Origin: Nitrosophilus alvini
GTDB lineage: Bacteria; Campylobacterota; Campylobacteria; Campylobacterales; Nitratiruptoraceae
Length of the DNA stretch: 64,000 nt
Direction of reading: 5' to 3'
Assembly (NCBI RefSeq): GCF_015100395.1
Contig: NZ_AP022847.1
Coordinates: 1,056,501-1,120,500 of the forward strand
Under the pieces are notes generated by a model. The model was not told the origin of the DNA. It saw only the letters and a list, made by a program, of their open reading frames with translations, and did not search any database. Position 1 is the stretch's first letter, and every line of letters begins with the position of its first letter. Shown in pieces: positions 9,189 through 18,976 of this stretch. Position numbers and translations under genes: made by a program.

Positions 9189-11771
9189 TTAACTAGCCAA
9201 TATACCTTTCTTAGGTCCGCTCTTGCCGCAGCAATGTTTGTATTTTTTACCGCTACCGCATGGGCAAGGTTCATTTCTGGCCGGTTTTTTCTTCTTTACG
9301 CCCGATACGGTTTTCTGTTCTTCTCCATGACTTAAAACTGCCTGGCTTTTTATCTCCTCATCCATCTTGGCAAGCTGCTCTTCCAGAGCTTTTATCTCAG
9401 CTTCTTCTTCCTCGCTTCTAAGCTGAATTGTATGAAGAGTTTTGAGTGTTTCAAATTTTATACTGTTTACAAGCTCCATAAAAAGGTTATAACTCTCTTT
9501 TTTATACTCTACCAGAGGATCTTTTTGGTTGTAACCTCTGAGTCCGATTCCTGTCTTTAAAATATCCATCTGATAAAGATGATCTCTCCAGGCACTGTCA
9601 AGAACCTGAAGATATAGTATCCTCTCTATCTCACGTCTCTGTTTTTCATCTACTACGGACATCTTTTTATCGTACTCTTCGGTAAGTTTTTTTAGTATAT
9701 ACTCTTTGATATCTTCATAATCTTTATCTTTTAGTTCATCCTGAGAAAAAATAGAGTGCATCTCTTCTCTGAGTATAGAGATCACTTTTTCAAGATTGTA
9801 GTCCTCTTTTGGCATTCCCGGGAATATCTCGCATCTTGCGAGAAGATTTTCTACATACTCCTCTCTGTTGGCTCTGATTTTACTGTCGATATCAAACTCT
9901 GGGTTTAAAAGCTCCTGTCTAAAAGTGTATATAGTCTTTCTCTGTTCATTTGCCACATCGTCATATTCAAGTATATGTTTTCTCGATTCAAAATGGAGAT
10001 TTTCCACTTTTTTCTGAGCTTTTTCAACGGCTCTTGTCACCATTTTGGATTCGATATGTTCACCCTCTTCGATTCCAAGCCTGTTCATAATGTTTTTTAT
10101 CCTGTCACCGCCGAATATCCTGAGCAAGTTGTCTTCAAGGCTCAGGAAAAACTGACTGGCACCTGGATCTCCCTGTCTTCCGGCACGGCCCCTTAGCTGA
10201 TTGTCTATCCTTCTGGATTCATGTCTCTCGGTTCCCAGTATAAAAAGACCGCCAAGAGCTTTTACTTCCTCATCTATTTTTATATCTACACCGCGTCCCG
10301 CCATGTTTGTTGCAACGGTCACAGCTCCTTTTTTACCGGCATTTTTAATGATCTCTGCCTCTTTTTCATGCTGTTTTGCATTAAGAACAGAATGAGGAAT
10401 CTTCTCTTTTTTTAGAAGTTTGTGAAGCAGTTCGTTTTTTTCTATAGAAGTTGTTCCAACAAGAACAGGCTGCCCTTTCTTGTGAAGTTCTTTTATCTTC
10501 CTAACTACCGCTTCATATTTCTCTTTTTCCGTTTTATATATAAGATCATCCATATCTTTTCTGATAACAGGTCTGTTTGTAGGGATAGATATAACATCAA
10601 GGTTGTATATCTGAGCAAATTCTGTAGCTTCAGTCTGAGCGGTACCCGTCATACCGGCAAGTTTTTTGTAAAGCCTGAAATAGTTCTGGAATGTAATATC
10701 GGCTAGTGTCTGGGACTCCTCTTTTATCTCCACACCCTCTTTTGCCTCGAGAGCCTGATGAAGTCCTTCGCTGAAACGTCTTCCTTCACTGAGTCTTCCG
10801 GTAAATTCGTCAACTATGACGATTTCACCGTCTTTTACCACATAATCAACATCTTTCTGAAATAGATAGTTTGCTTTAAGAGCCTGATCAAGATGGTGCG
10901 CAAGTATTGCATTTTCAAGTTTGTACAAATTGTCTACACCAAAAAGTTTCTCGGCTTTTTCTATACCTTTTTCGGTAATCATAATTACCCGGTTTTTTTC
11001 ATCAACTGTAAAATCCTCATCTTTTATCAACTGTTTGGCAACTTCATTGGCTTTTATATAGTTATCCAGTTTTCTGTTTGTAGGACCTGAAATTACCAGA
11101 GGTGTTCTCGCTTCATCTATAAGTATAGAGTCCACTTCATCTACTATCGCATAGTTGTGTCCTCTTTGCACGATCTCTTCGAGAGAATATTTCATATTGT
11201 CTCTTAGATAGTCAAATCCGAACTCATTATTGGTACCGTATGTGATATCTGCCGCATACTGCTTCTTTCTTTCAAAATCATCATGAATATCACTTGTAAC
11301 AACACCTACGCTATATCCTAAAAAGTTATAAAGTTTTCCCATATCATGAGCGTCACGCCTGGCAAGATAGTCGTTGACCGTTACCACATGAACACCCTTA
11401 CCAGTCATAGCATTCAGCACAACAGCCAGAGTTGCAACAAGTGTTTTACCCTCCCCTGTTTTCATCTCTGCTATCTTCCCTTCATGAAGGACCATACCTC
11501 CAATCAGCTGCACATCGTAATGCCTCATACCGAGAACTCTTTTGCTCGCCTCTCTCGTAATTGCAAAAGAGTCTTTTAAAACATCATCCATTTTGGCTTC
11601 GCCGTTTTTTACCTTTTCTCTCAATTCAGAAAAAGCCTGTTTTAACTCTTCATCCGTCAGTTTTTCATATTTTGGTTCCAGGGCGTTGATCTGATTTACA
11701 ACTTTTTGGTATCTTTTTAGCTCTCTTTCGTTTTTCGTACCGAAAACTTTTTGCAAAACGCCTTTGATCAT
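9189..11771 (-). CDS. secA: preprotein translocase ATPase SecA
   Basis: The 860-residue motor of the Sec pathway pushes unfolded preproteins through SecYEG. It shows Walker [13 protein letters not shown] near 103, DEVDS near 210, the AGMTGTA segment near 373, and the helicase motif [20 protein letters not shown] near 527. The C-terminus carries the zinc-binding SEC-C motif [14 protein letters not shown], used in SecB/ribosome contact in other bacteria. Length and domain order are complete. The Lol permease gene follows after 47 bases on the same strand, and lolA diverges from the start side. Confidence 0.98.
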   Translation of the reverse strand: MIKGVLQKVFGTKNERELKRYQKVVNQINALEPKYEKLTDEELKQAFSELREKVKNGEAKMDDVLKDSFAITREASKRVLGMRHYDVQLIGGMVLHEGKIAEMKTGEGKTLVATLAVVLNAMTGKGVHVVTVNDYLARRDAHDMGKLYNFLGYSVGVVTSDIHDDFERKKQYAADITYGTNNEFGFDYLRDNMKYSLEEIVQRGHNYAIVDEVDSILIDEARTPLVISGPTNRKLDNYIKANEVAKQLIKDEDFTVDEKNRVIMITEKGIEKAEKLFGVDNLYKLENAILAHHLDQALKANYLFQKDVDYVVKDGEIVIVDEFTGRLSEGRRFSEGLHQALEAKEGVEIKEESQTLADITFQNYFRLYKKLAGMTGTAQTEATEFAQIYNLDVISIPTNRPVIRKDMDDLIYKTEKEKYEAVVRKIKELHKKGQPVLVGTTSIEKNELLHKLLKKEKIPHSVLNAKQHEKEAEIIKNAGKKGAVTVATNMAGRGVDIKIDEEVKALGGLFILGTERHESRRIDNQLRGRAGRQGDPGASQFFLSLEDNLLRIFGGDRIKNIMNRLGIEEGEHIESKMVTRAVEKAQKKVENLHFESRKHILEYDDVANEQRKTIYTFRQELLNPEFDIDSKIRANREEYVENLLARCEIFPGMPKEDYNLEKVISILREEMHSIFSQDELKDKDYEDIKEYILKKLTEEYDKKMSVVDEKQRREIERILYLQVLDSAWRDHLYQMDILKTGIGLRGYNQKDPLVEYKKESYNLFMELVNSIKFETLKTLHTIQLRSEEEEAEIKALEEQLAKMDEEIKSQAVLSHGEEQKTVSGVKKKKPARNEPCPCGSGKKYKHCCGKSGPKKGILAS

Positions 11772-11883
11772 AAAATTCCTTTGACTATGTAAATACTGGA
11801 TGAGATTTTATCACAATTTTAATCCATCTTTAATAAAATTCATTTATGATTTGAATTATCTAAACAATTATAAAGGCAAAAAT

Positions 11884-12399
11884 ATGAAATATTTTCTATT
11901 TATTATACTCTTTGCGAATTTTCTCTTCGCTTCACTTAATATTTTTACTTTCAAAAGCGACTTTTCTCAAAAGGTAAAAGATGAAAGCGGAAAAATAATA
12001 GAATATAAAGGAAAACTCTATTTCAAAAAACCTATGAAAGTTCTATGGATATACAAACAGCCTCTGAAAAAAGAGATTTATATACTTAGAAATGAAGTTG
12101 TAATTATAGAACCGGAACTGGAACAGGTTACAATAAGCAGACTCAGAGAAGCTATCAATATTATAGAGATTTTACAAAACGCCAAGAAAATCGACAAAAA
12201 CAGATATCAAGCCAGTTATAATGAACAGAAATTTGAAATCTTTACCGATGAGAGCGGCAATCTTAAAAAAATAGAGTTTGAAGACAAGCTGGGAAACAGT
12301 GTTGAAATAGTCTTCTTAAATCCCAAAAAAAACATTGATATAGATGAAAAAATTTTCGAATACAGAATCGATCCGACGTTTGATGTGATATATCAATAA
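11884..12399 (+). CDS. lolA: outer-membrane lipoprotein carrier protein LolA
   Basis: I start the gene at the ATG at 11884, preceded by AAAGGC, because it gives a clean signal peptide (MKYFLFIILFANFLFA, cleaved before SLNIF). An upstream in-frame start would bury the signal peptide. The mature part begins FTFKSDFSQKVKDESGKIIEYKGKLYFKKP, the LolA beta-barrel start, and continues KVLWIYKQPLKKEIYILRNEVVIIEPELEQ. At 171 residues it is as short as other Campylobacterota LolA proteins. It carries lipoproteins from LolCDE to the outer membrane, consistent with the LolC/E gene nearby. It is convergent with acnB. Confidence 0.88.
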   Translation: MKYFLFIILFANFLFASLNIFTFKSDFSQKVKDESGKIIEYKGKLYFKKPMKVLWIYKQPLKKEIYILRNEVVIIEPELEQVTISRLREAINIIEILQNAKKIDKNRYQASYNEQKFEIFTDESGNLKKIEFEDKLGNSVEIVFLNPKKNIDIDEKIFEYRIDPTFDVIYQ

Positions 12400-12421
12400 T
12401 CTCCCGCGAATGCGGGAGATT
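12398..12421. terminator. bidirectional hairpin terminator between lolA and acnB
   Basis: A perfect 10-bp stem AATCTCCCGC/GCGGGAGATT (12398-12407, 12412-12421) with loop GAAT lies between two convergent stop codons and partly overlaps the lolA stop. Flanks are AT-rich, so it can act for both genes. Confidence 0.8.
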
Positions 12422-12424
12422 ATA

Positions 12425-15004
12425 TTATAGATATTTGTGAATCATTTCATCAAGAAGCTCTTTTTCAAGCTCATTGAAATTAAGGTATGAATAGACCTCT
12501 TCTTCTTTGCCTGCAAGCTTTTTCGGAACAATATCAAGATACTCTTCTTTAGTCGGTATCCTTCCAAGCATAGCCGTAACAGCAGCAAGCTCTGCACTTC
12601 CTAGATAGACTTTTGCACCGGTTCCAAGTCTGTTGTCAAAGTTTCTTGTAGAAGTAGAGAAGACTATTGCACCGTCTCTCACTCTTGCCTGGTTACCCAT
12701 ACAGAGGCTACATCCTGGCAACTCCATTCTCGCTCCTGCAGCCGCAAAAACAGAGTAATACCCCTCTTCTCTGAGTTTCTCTTCATCCATTTTTGTAGGA
12801 GGTGCTATCCAGAGTCTTGTTGGAACCTGTCCTTCTCCTTTAAGAACTTCGGCAAGCGCTCTGTAGTGACCGATATTTGTCATACAGCTACCTACAAACA
12901 CTTCATCGATTTTATGCGGTCTGTTAGGATCGGCAAGCACCTCACTAAGTGTTGCAACATCATCCGGATCATTCGGACACGCAACTATAGGTTCTGTAAT
13001 TTCATTTAGATCTATCTCAATAACCGCAGCATATTCCGCATTTTCATCCGGCTCAAGAAGTACAGGATTTTCAAGCCACTGTTCCATCTTCTCTTTTCTT
13101 CTTTGAAGTGTTCTTTTATCTTCATATCCGGCTTCTATCATCTTTTCTATAAGCGTAATGTTCGATTTGAGATATTCAATAACAGGCTCTTTGTCAAGTC
13201 TTACGGTACATGCCGCCGCACTTCTTTCCGCAGACGCATCGGAGAGCTCAAATGCCTGCTCACATTTTAGAAAAGGCAGCCCTTCTATCTCTAAAACACG
13301 TCCAGCAAATATATTTTTCTTCCCTTTTTTCTCAACAGTCAAAAGTCCCTGTTTAATAGCAAAATATGGAATTGCGTTAACAAGGTCTCTAAGGGTAATT
13401 CCGGGCTGAAGTTCTCCTTTGAATTTTACAAGAACAGATTCAGGCATATTAAGAGGCATCGTTCCTGTAACCGCAGCGAAGGCAACAAGTCCGGACCCTG
13501 CAGGGAAAGAGATACCTATAGGAAATCTAGTATGAGAATCGGCACCGGTACCTACAGTATCAGGCAAAACAAATCTGTTTAACCATGAGTGTATAACCCC
13601 GTCACCCGGTTTCAAACTCACACCGCCTCTTGAAGTTATGAATTCCGGTAAAGTATGTTGAAGTTTTATATCGGCAGGTTTTGGATAAGCTGCTGTGTGA
13701 CAAAAAGACTGCAGAACGAAGTCTGCACCGAAACTCAATGCCGCAAGCTCTTTTATCTCGTCTCTTGTCATAGCCCCTGTAGTGTCTTGGCTACCGACAG
13801 TCAGAGTTTCAGGCTCTATATACATACCTGGTCTAACACCTTCCATACCGCATGCACGTCCTACCATTTTCTGTGCAAGAGTATAGCCTACACCCTCTTT
13901 TCCTTCTGGCTGTTCAGGTCTTGCAAAAATGTTTTCTTCAGGAAGTCCCAAAGCGGCTCTGGCTTTTCTTGTTAAACCTCTTCCTATAATAAGAGGTATT
14001 CTACCGCCTGCTCTATACTCATCCGGCAGTGTATTCGGTTTTAACTTAAACTCGCTTACAACTTCACCGTTTTTAACAATTTTACCCTCATACGGATAAA
14101 TTTCTATCACATCTCCTGTTTCAAGATTTTCAACAGGAGCTTCTATAGGAAGCGCTCCGCTGTCTTCTGCAGTATTGAAGAAAATAGGAGCTATGATACC
14201 ACCTATGATAACCCCGCCCGTTCTTTTATTCGGAACGTGAGGAATATCTTCGCCTATCCACCACTGAACAGAGTTGATTCCGGATTTTCTGGAACTTCCT
14301 GTTCCCACTACATCACCAACAAATGCAACAGGATGTCCTTTTTTCTTCAACTCTTCGATGGTTTGCTGAGCATCCGGCATTTTAGCTTTTAGCATACTCT
14401 GAGCATGCAGTGGTATATCGCTTCTTGTAAAAGCTTCACTTGCAGGAGAAAGATCGTCTGTGTTTGTCTCTCCCGGAACTTTGAAAACCGTTACTACAAG
14501 TTTTTCAGGAAGCGGTTCTCTGTTCAGGAACCATTCGGCATTTGCCCAGGACTCTAAAACCTCTTTGGCAAACTTGTTTGATTTTGCAAGTTCAACAACA
14601 TCATTAAATGCATCATAAACAAGTAAGATATTTTTAAGCATATTCGCAGCCGTCTGTGCTACTTCCTCATCTTTATGGTTCAAAGCGTCAATAAGAGGTT
14701 TTACGTTAAAACCTCCAAGCATAGTACCCAAAATCTCTACTGCACGCTTCGGGCTTATCGCAGCCGATTCGGCTTTGCCCTGAACAATATCATTCAAAAA
14801 TGCAGCTTTTACATACGCAGCATCATCAACGCCGGGCGGTACTCTGTTTAAAAGAAGATCCATCAACAACTCTTCTTCTATAATTGGTATCTGCTTTAAA
14901 AGTTCAATCACTTCTGCTACCTGCTCGGCATTCAAAGGAAGTGGCGGAACTCCCAGCTTTTTTCTCTCTTCCACATGTTTTTTATACTCTTCTATAAATC
15001 CCAT
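12425..15004 (-). CDS. acnB: aconitate hydratase B
   Basis: The 859-residue enzyme interconverts citrate and isocitrate using a [4Fe-4S] cluster. It has the AcnB order: N-terminal HEAT-like helical domain (1-160), swivel domain with [11 protein letters not shown] near 175 and [20 protein letters not shown] near 230, then the catalytic domains with [13 protein letters not shown] near 405, [21 protein letters not shown] near 495, [13 protein letters not shown] near 708 and [12 protein letters not shown] near 768. The cysteines in GSCMT and CSLCM are the cluster ligands. It fits the reductive TCA set with icd, mdh and fumarase. Two dyads just upstream (15026-15049, 15095-15109) may control it. 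Confidence 0.97.
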   Translation of the reverse strand: MGFIEEYKKHVEERKKLGVPPLPLNAEQVAEVIELLKQIPIIEEELLMDLLLNRVPPGVDDAAYVKAAFLNDIVQGKAESAAISPKRAVEILGTMLGGFNVKPLIDALNHKDEEVAQTAANMLKNILLVYDAFNDVVELAKSNKFAKEVLESWANAEWFLNREPLPEKLVVTVFKVPGETNTDDLSPASEAFTRSDIPLHAQSMLKAKMPDAQQTIEELKKKGHPVAFVGDVVGTGSSRKSGINSVQWWIGEDIPHVPNKRTGGVIIGGIIAPIFFNTAEDSGALPIEAPVENLETGDVIEIYPYEGKIVKNGEVVSEFKLKPNTLPDEYRAGGRIPLIIGRGLTRKARAALGLPEENIFARPEQPEGKEGVGYTLAQKMVGRACGMEGVRPGMYIEPETLTVGSQDTTGAMTRDEIKELAALSFGADFVLQSFCHTAAYPKPADIKLQHTLPEFITSRGGVSLKPGDGVIHSWLNRFVLPDTVGTGADSHTRFPIGISFPAGSGLVAFAAVTGTMPLNMPESVLVKFKGELQPGITLRDLVNAIPYFAIKQGLLTVEKKGKKNIFAGRVLEIEGLPFLKCEQAFELSDASAERSAAACTVRLDKEPVIEYLKSNITLIEKMIEAGYEDKRTLQRRKEKMEQWLENPVLLEPDENAEYAAVIEIDLNEITEPIVACPNDPDDVATLSEVLADPNRPHKIDEVFVGSCMTNIGHYRALAEVLKGEGQVPTRLWIAPPTKMDEEKLREEGYYSVFAAAGARMELPGCSLCMGNQARVRDGAIVFSTSTRNFDNRLGTGAKVYLGSAELAAVTAMLGRIPTKEEYLDIVPKKLAGKEEEVYSYLNFNELEKELLDEMIHKYL

Positions 15005-15025
15005 TTAAACTCCTTATGAGGTTTT

Positions 15026-15109
15026 GTTACTGCAAAAAGCTACAGTAACCGATATATGAATTTTATCAAAAGAGCCCTTTGCATACACAAAACAGTTACT
15101 TTAAGTAAC
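15026..15109. promoter_or_regulatory. two GTTAC/GTAAC dyads upstream of acnB
   Basis: GTTACTG (15026-15032) pairs with CAGTAAC (15043-15049). Further upstream GTTACTT and AAGTAAC (15095-15101, 15103-15109) form an almost continuous palindrome. Both share the half-site GTTAC and lie 22 and 91 bases before the acnB start codon, as expected for operators. The regulator is unknown. Confidence 0.45.
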
Positions 15110-15149
15110 GGTAAATTTAGCTTATGTGTAATAAGGTTACATAAATGTT

Positions 15150-16409
15150 TCAAAAGAAATTGTTTAAAAAAAGTAATAGAACCAAAACGGCAAGAGATAA
15201 TATATAAAATCCGGCCATATATAGCCCAAGTTTTCTGCCTCCAAGAAAGTAGACTATAAAGAGCTTTGTCAAAGAGTTTGAAACTGATGCTAGTATGATT
15301 CCCAGTGATGCGGCATACTCCGTCAGGTTTTCAGATCTGCTCATACTTGCAAGAGAAAGTGTTATAGCATCCACATCTGTCAAACCGGATATAACAGATA
15401 GTGCATAAATACCTGTTTCGCCAAATTTTTCATAAACAACATGTATAGCCCCGAAAACTATGCCGAATAAAACACCTACTTTTACGGCCTCTTTGAGTTC
15501 AAGCGGATTTTTAAATCCAAAATCGGCAGGAACAGTGACAACGGAGCTGCTCTTTTTATATACAACAAAAAGATAGATATACCCCGCTATTGTAGCTCCA
15601 ATAAAAGGCATCAATACATGTTTTAAAAGAGCCTCATTTACAAAAAGAACTTCGATTACTACTCTAAAAAACATTGTACTTGACGCAAGACCTATGGCAA
15701 CAGTAAGATACTTTAAGATATTTTCGTCAGCTACTGCTTTCTTTGAAAGTGTTATTGCTACAGCTGTTGAGGATACAATGCCGCCGAAAAATCCTGTAAC
15801 CAGCAATCCTTTTTGCAAACCGATACTTTTAACACTTATATATCCGGCAAAAGATATCCCCACAATCAAAACAACCATAAGCCAGATTTTATACAGATTT
15901 ATTACACCGAACGGATCAACAGGTCTGTTTGGCAAAACCGGCAAAACAACGAAGGTCATTATAAAAAACAGAACGGCAGCATCTATATCTTTTCTGCTTA
16001 TTCGCCCTTTTACTACTCTTACTCTGGCTTTCAGTTCCAGAAGAAAAAGAAGTAAAATTCCTGCAAAAACACCCATCTCATAATTTTTAAAATAGATAAG
16101 TGCTGCTATTAGGAAAGTAGCCACTGCTGCAAATTCGGTAGTTGTACCAATATCTTTTGTAATTTTTATATTTTTTATATACCCCAAAGCAAGAAATATG
16201 ACAAATCCGAAAAGAAGAAGAGGCATAAGCCACTGGGAGTATTGAGTCAGATAGGCACTAAGATATCCTATCAAAGCGATTATTGCAAAAGTTCTGGCTC
16301 CTGCAAATTCCTGCGACTTTTCGTGATATACCTGTACTTCCCTTTGAAGACCGATCATAAATCCAAGAAGAACAGAAATGCTCAGACCTTTTGCAAACTC
16401 CAGTTCCAT
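15150..16409 (-). CDS. MgtC/SapB-DUF4010 family membrane protein
   Basis: This 419-residue protein has about a dozen hydrophobic helices. It opens with the MgtC-type N-terminus GLSISVLLGFMIGLQREVQVYHEKSQEFAGARTFAIIALIG, and the C-terminal half matches DUF4010 with FGGIVSSTAVAITLSKKA near 210 and SGLTDVDAITLSLASMSR near 340. Proteins of this type are inner-membrane and of uncertain function; MgtC itself is linked to magnesium homeostasis and ATP synthase control in other bacteria. It lies between acnB and ftsK on the same strand, with no obvious functional link to either. Confidence 0.82.
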   Translation of the reverse strand: MELEFAKGLSISVLLGFMIGLQREVQVYHEKSQEFAGARTFAIIALIGYLSAYLTQYSQWLMPLLLFGFVIFLALGYIKNIKITKDIGTTTEFAAVATFLIAALIYFKNYEMGVFAGILLLFLLELKARVRVVKGRISRKDIDAAVLFFIMTFVVLPVLPNRPVDPFGVINLYKIWLMVVLIVGISFAGYISVKSIGLQKGLLVTGFFGGIVSSTAVAITLSKKAVADENILKYLTVAIGLASSTMFFRVVIEVLFVNEALLKHVLMPFIGATIAGYIYLFVVYKKSSSVVTVPADFGFKNPLELKEAVKVGVLFGIVFGAIHVVYEKFGETGIYALSVISGLTDVDAITLSLASMSRSENLTEYAASLGIILASVSNSLTKLFIVYFLGGRKLGLYMAGFYILSLAVLVLLLFLNNFF

Positions 16410-16474
16410 GGCGATTTTTCAGGGCTCCCGTTAATCAAAATTTCTCTTCTGCCCTATTATACCACCAATACCCA

Positions 16475-18640
16475 TCAAACAAGAATATCTCTGTTTCCTT
16501 TGGCATTTGGAGGAGAAAGAACGCCGATCTGTTCAAGCTGTTCGACTATTCTAGCAGCTCTGTTGTAGCCTATTTGCAGTCTTCTTTGCAGATAGCTTAT
16601 AGATGTTTTTCTCTCTTTTAGTACTATATCTCTCGCCTCTTCAAAAAGCTCGTCAAGCTCTTCGCCACCTGCACCTTCAACAGAACCTGATGTACTGTTC
16701 TCTTCTAATAGAAATTTTTCATCATATTCTGGTGCTTTTTGGGATTTTAGAAATTCTACGACCTTTTCAACTTCATTTTCACTAATCCAAGGGGCATGAA
16801 GCCTGATAAGGCCTGTGGCTCCCGGAGGCGTAAAGAGCATATCTCCGCGTCCAAGCAGACTTTCGGCTCCGATACTGTCAAGGATAACTTTCGAGTCGAT
16901 TTTCTGTCCGACTTTGAAACTTATTCTCGAAGGAAGATTTGCTTTGATAAGCCCGGTAACAACATCAACACTTGGCCTCTGAGTAGCAACTATGAGATGT
17001 ATTCCCGCAGCTCTTGCCATCTGGGCAAGTCTTGCAATGGAGAATTCCACCTCTTTTCCGCTGGTCATCATCAAATCTGCCAGCTCATCAATAGTTACAA
17101 TTATATACGGAAGTATGGGCATCCCCTCTTTTTTTGCCTTTTTGTTATACCCTTCTATATTTTTCGTCTTTGTCTGGCTCATCATATGGTATCGCCTCTC
17201 CATTTCCGATACCATATTGTTAAGTGCAACAACTGCCTGCTTCGACTTAGTAATCACTGGTGTTAATAGATGCGGAATATCGTTATATATGGAAAACTCC
17301 AGCATTTTCGGATCTATCATCAGTAGTCTCAGATTCTCGGGTGAATTTCTATAAAGAAGACTGACAATTATAGAGTTTATCCCTACACTCTTTCCGCTTC
17401 CGGTAGTTCCAGCTATAAGCAGATGCGGGAGTTTTTTCAGGTCAGTTACAAACGGTTTGCCCACTATATCTTTACCAAGAGCAATAGTAAGAGGTGAAGC
17501 CGCTTTTGCAAAAAGTTCGTCTTCTAGTATCTCTCTTAAATATATGGTTTCAAATTTCTTGTTCGGTATCTCTATACCGACCACATCTTTGCCGGGTACC
17601 GGAGCCTGTATCCTGATAGTCTGGGCTTTTAGAGCCATTGCAAGGTCATCTTGGAGATTTAATATTTTGGATACTTTTATATGTGGTGCAGGCTTGAACT
17701 CAAAAGTCGTTACTACGGGACCGGTGTATGTTCTGACCACATCTCCTTCTATTTTAAACTTCTGGAGTTTTTCGATAAGCTCTTTTATCTTTTCATCAAT
17801 TTCCGATTCATTTATTTCATTTTTTCTTTTTGGAGGTCTCTGCAGCAAGGAAGTTGAGGGAAGTCTGAAATCTTTAGGTTTTTCAAGTTCACCTTTTTCT
17901 ATGGTTTCCAAAAGCTTTTTATTCTCTTCCAACTCATCCACTATTTCTGTTATAAGCGACCTTTTTTGCTCTTTTTTTGATGATTCGTCAAGCGTAACAG
18001 GTTCGTCGAGATTTTGATTCTCCTGAGCTTTTTCAGTTTCTTTTGTCTCCATTCGGGTGCTATGCAAATTTTCCGGGGCAACACTTTCTTGCGGGATTCT
18101 TACACTTTCTTCATATGACAAAACCTCTTTAGCAGGCAAAGAAGTTTTCTCTTTTTTTACTTTTTTAGATGGTCTTAAAAGTAAAGGATTGCTTTTTGAA
18201 AATTTATCTTTAAAAAACTCTTCAAGCCTCTTATCGAAAAAGATTGCCAGTGAGATAATGAAAGTCACAAGCCAAAATATCCATACTCCCGCACTTCCCA
18301 GATACGGTTTTAAAAAAACAACCACACTGCTGCCGATTTTCCCGGCAAACTCACCGTCTACAAGAAGTGCCTGTAAAATCAGAAGAGAAAGCAGAAGCAG
18401 CATAGATGAAAGGGCGGTCTCAAATACCTCTTTCACTTCTTTGGAGTTTGAATATATTTTATAAAGAGGCAGCAACAGGGCAAAAAGATATACAAAAGAG
18501 ATATATCCGAAATATTCTCTGTTTACACGGGCAAATTCATATCCTACACTGCCTATATATTCGGGATTGTAAATAATCGTTGAAAGGCCAAGATATATAA
18601 AGACTGCAGCCAGTATAATAAATACGATATCTTTTAAAAT
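16475..18640 (-). CDS. ftsK: DNA translocase FtsK, apparent ATT start
   Basis: This is the divisome-linked DNA pump. It has about four N-terminal membrane helices, a charged linker (residues about 180-310), the alpha/beta motor with Walker A GTTGSGKSVG near 411 and Walker B LRLLMIDPKMLEFS near 440, and a C-terminal winged-helix gamma domain (ISYLQRRLQIGYNRAARIVEQLEQIG). The first ordinary start codon, TTG at 18475, would remove the first helix. The frame continues upstream for 55 codons without a stop and encodes LKDIVFIILAAVFIYLGLS at its beginning. No ATG, GTG or TTG is in frame there. An ATT at 18640 follows the SD sequence AAGAGG at six bases and is the best start (721 residues). Confidence 0.85.
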   Translation of the reverse strand: MLKDIVFIILAAVFIYLGLSTIIYNPEYIGSVGYEFARVNREYFGYISFVYLFALLLPLYKIYSNSKEVKEVFETALSSMLLLLSLLILQALLVDGEFAGKIGSSVVVFLKPYLGSAGVWIFWLVTFIISLAIFFDKRLEEFFKDKFSKSNPLLLRPSKKVKKEKTSLPAKEVLSYEESVRIPQESVAPENLHSTRMETKETEKAQENQNLDEPVTLDESSKKEQKRSLITEIVDELEENKKLLETIEKGELEKPKDFRLPSTSLLQRPPKRKNEINESEIDEKIKELIEKLQKFKIEGDVVRTYTGPVVTTFEFKPAPHIKVSKILNLQDDLAMALKAQTIRIQAPVPGKDVVGIEIPNKKFETIYLREILEDELFAKAASPLTIALGKDIVGKPFVTDLKKLPHLLIAGTTGSGKSVGINSIIVSLLYRNSPENLRLLMIDPKMLEFSIYNDIPHLLTPVITKSKQAVVALNNMVSEMERRYHMMSQTKTKNIEGYNKKAKKEGMPILPYIIVTIDELADLMMTSGKEVEFSIARLAQMARAAGIHLIVATQRPSVDVVTGLIKANLPSRISFKVGQKIDSKVILDSIGAESLLGRGDMLFTPPGATGLIRLHAPWISENEVEKVVEFLKSQKAPEYDEKFLLEENSTSGSVEGAGGEELDELFEEARDIVLKERKTSISYLQRRLQIGYNRAARIVEQLEQIGVLSPPNAKGNRDILV

Positions 18641-18976
18641 GGGACACCTCTTAAAAATATTGCGCTCTGCATTTTTGATAAGTTAATTTTAACATATTTA
18701 AAATCAAGAAAGATTTCAGTCGTGTAATTTCAGATTATTCTTAAATTGAATCCTCATATTATCTTTTTAGACTGAAAAAACTGTATTCTCTTTATCATAA
18801 CAATAAATAAAAATTGTTATAAAGATTGCAAATATATAATTTATAGACATAGTTTATAGAATAAGGAATATTAAGACTCAATATTTAAATTTTTTAAAAT
18901 ACTAAAACGCTACAATTTTCTAATAATCATTAGTTTAAACCTATAATTTTACGGTTTAAATCTCCAGGGAGACGTT
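18641..18976. promoter_or_regulatory. divergent AT-rich intergenic region between ftsK and the GGDEF/EAL gene
   Basis: These 336 bases hold no convincing gene. At the right end a dyad TTTAAACC (18934-18941)/GGTTTAAA (18953-18960) brackets TATAAT (18942-18947), a candidate -10 box for the gene starting at 18977. The arrangement suggests a repressor or activator site overlapping the promoter. Near the left end, the SD for ftsK lies directly beside the candidate ATT start. Confidence 0.5.
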
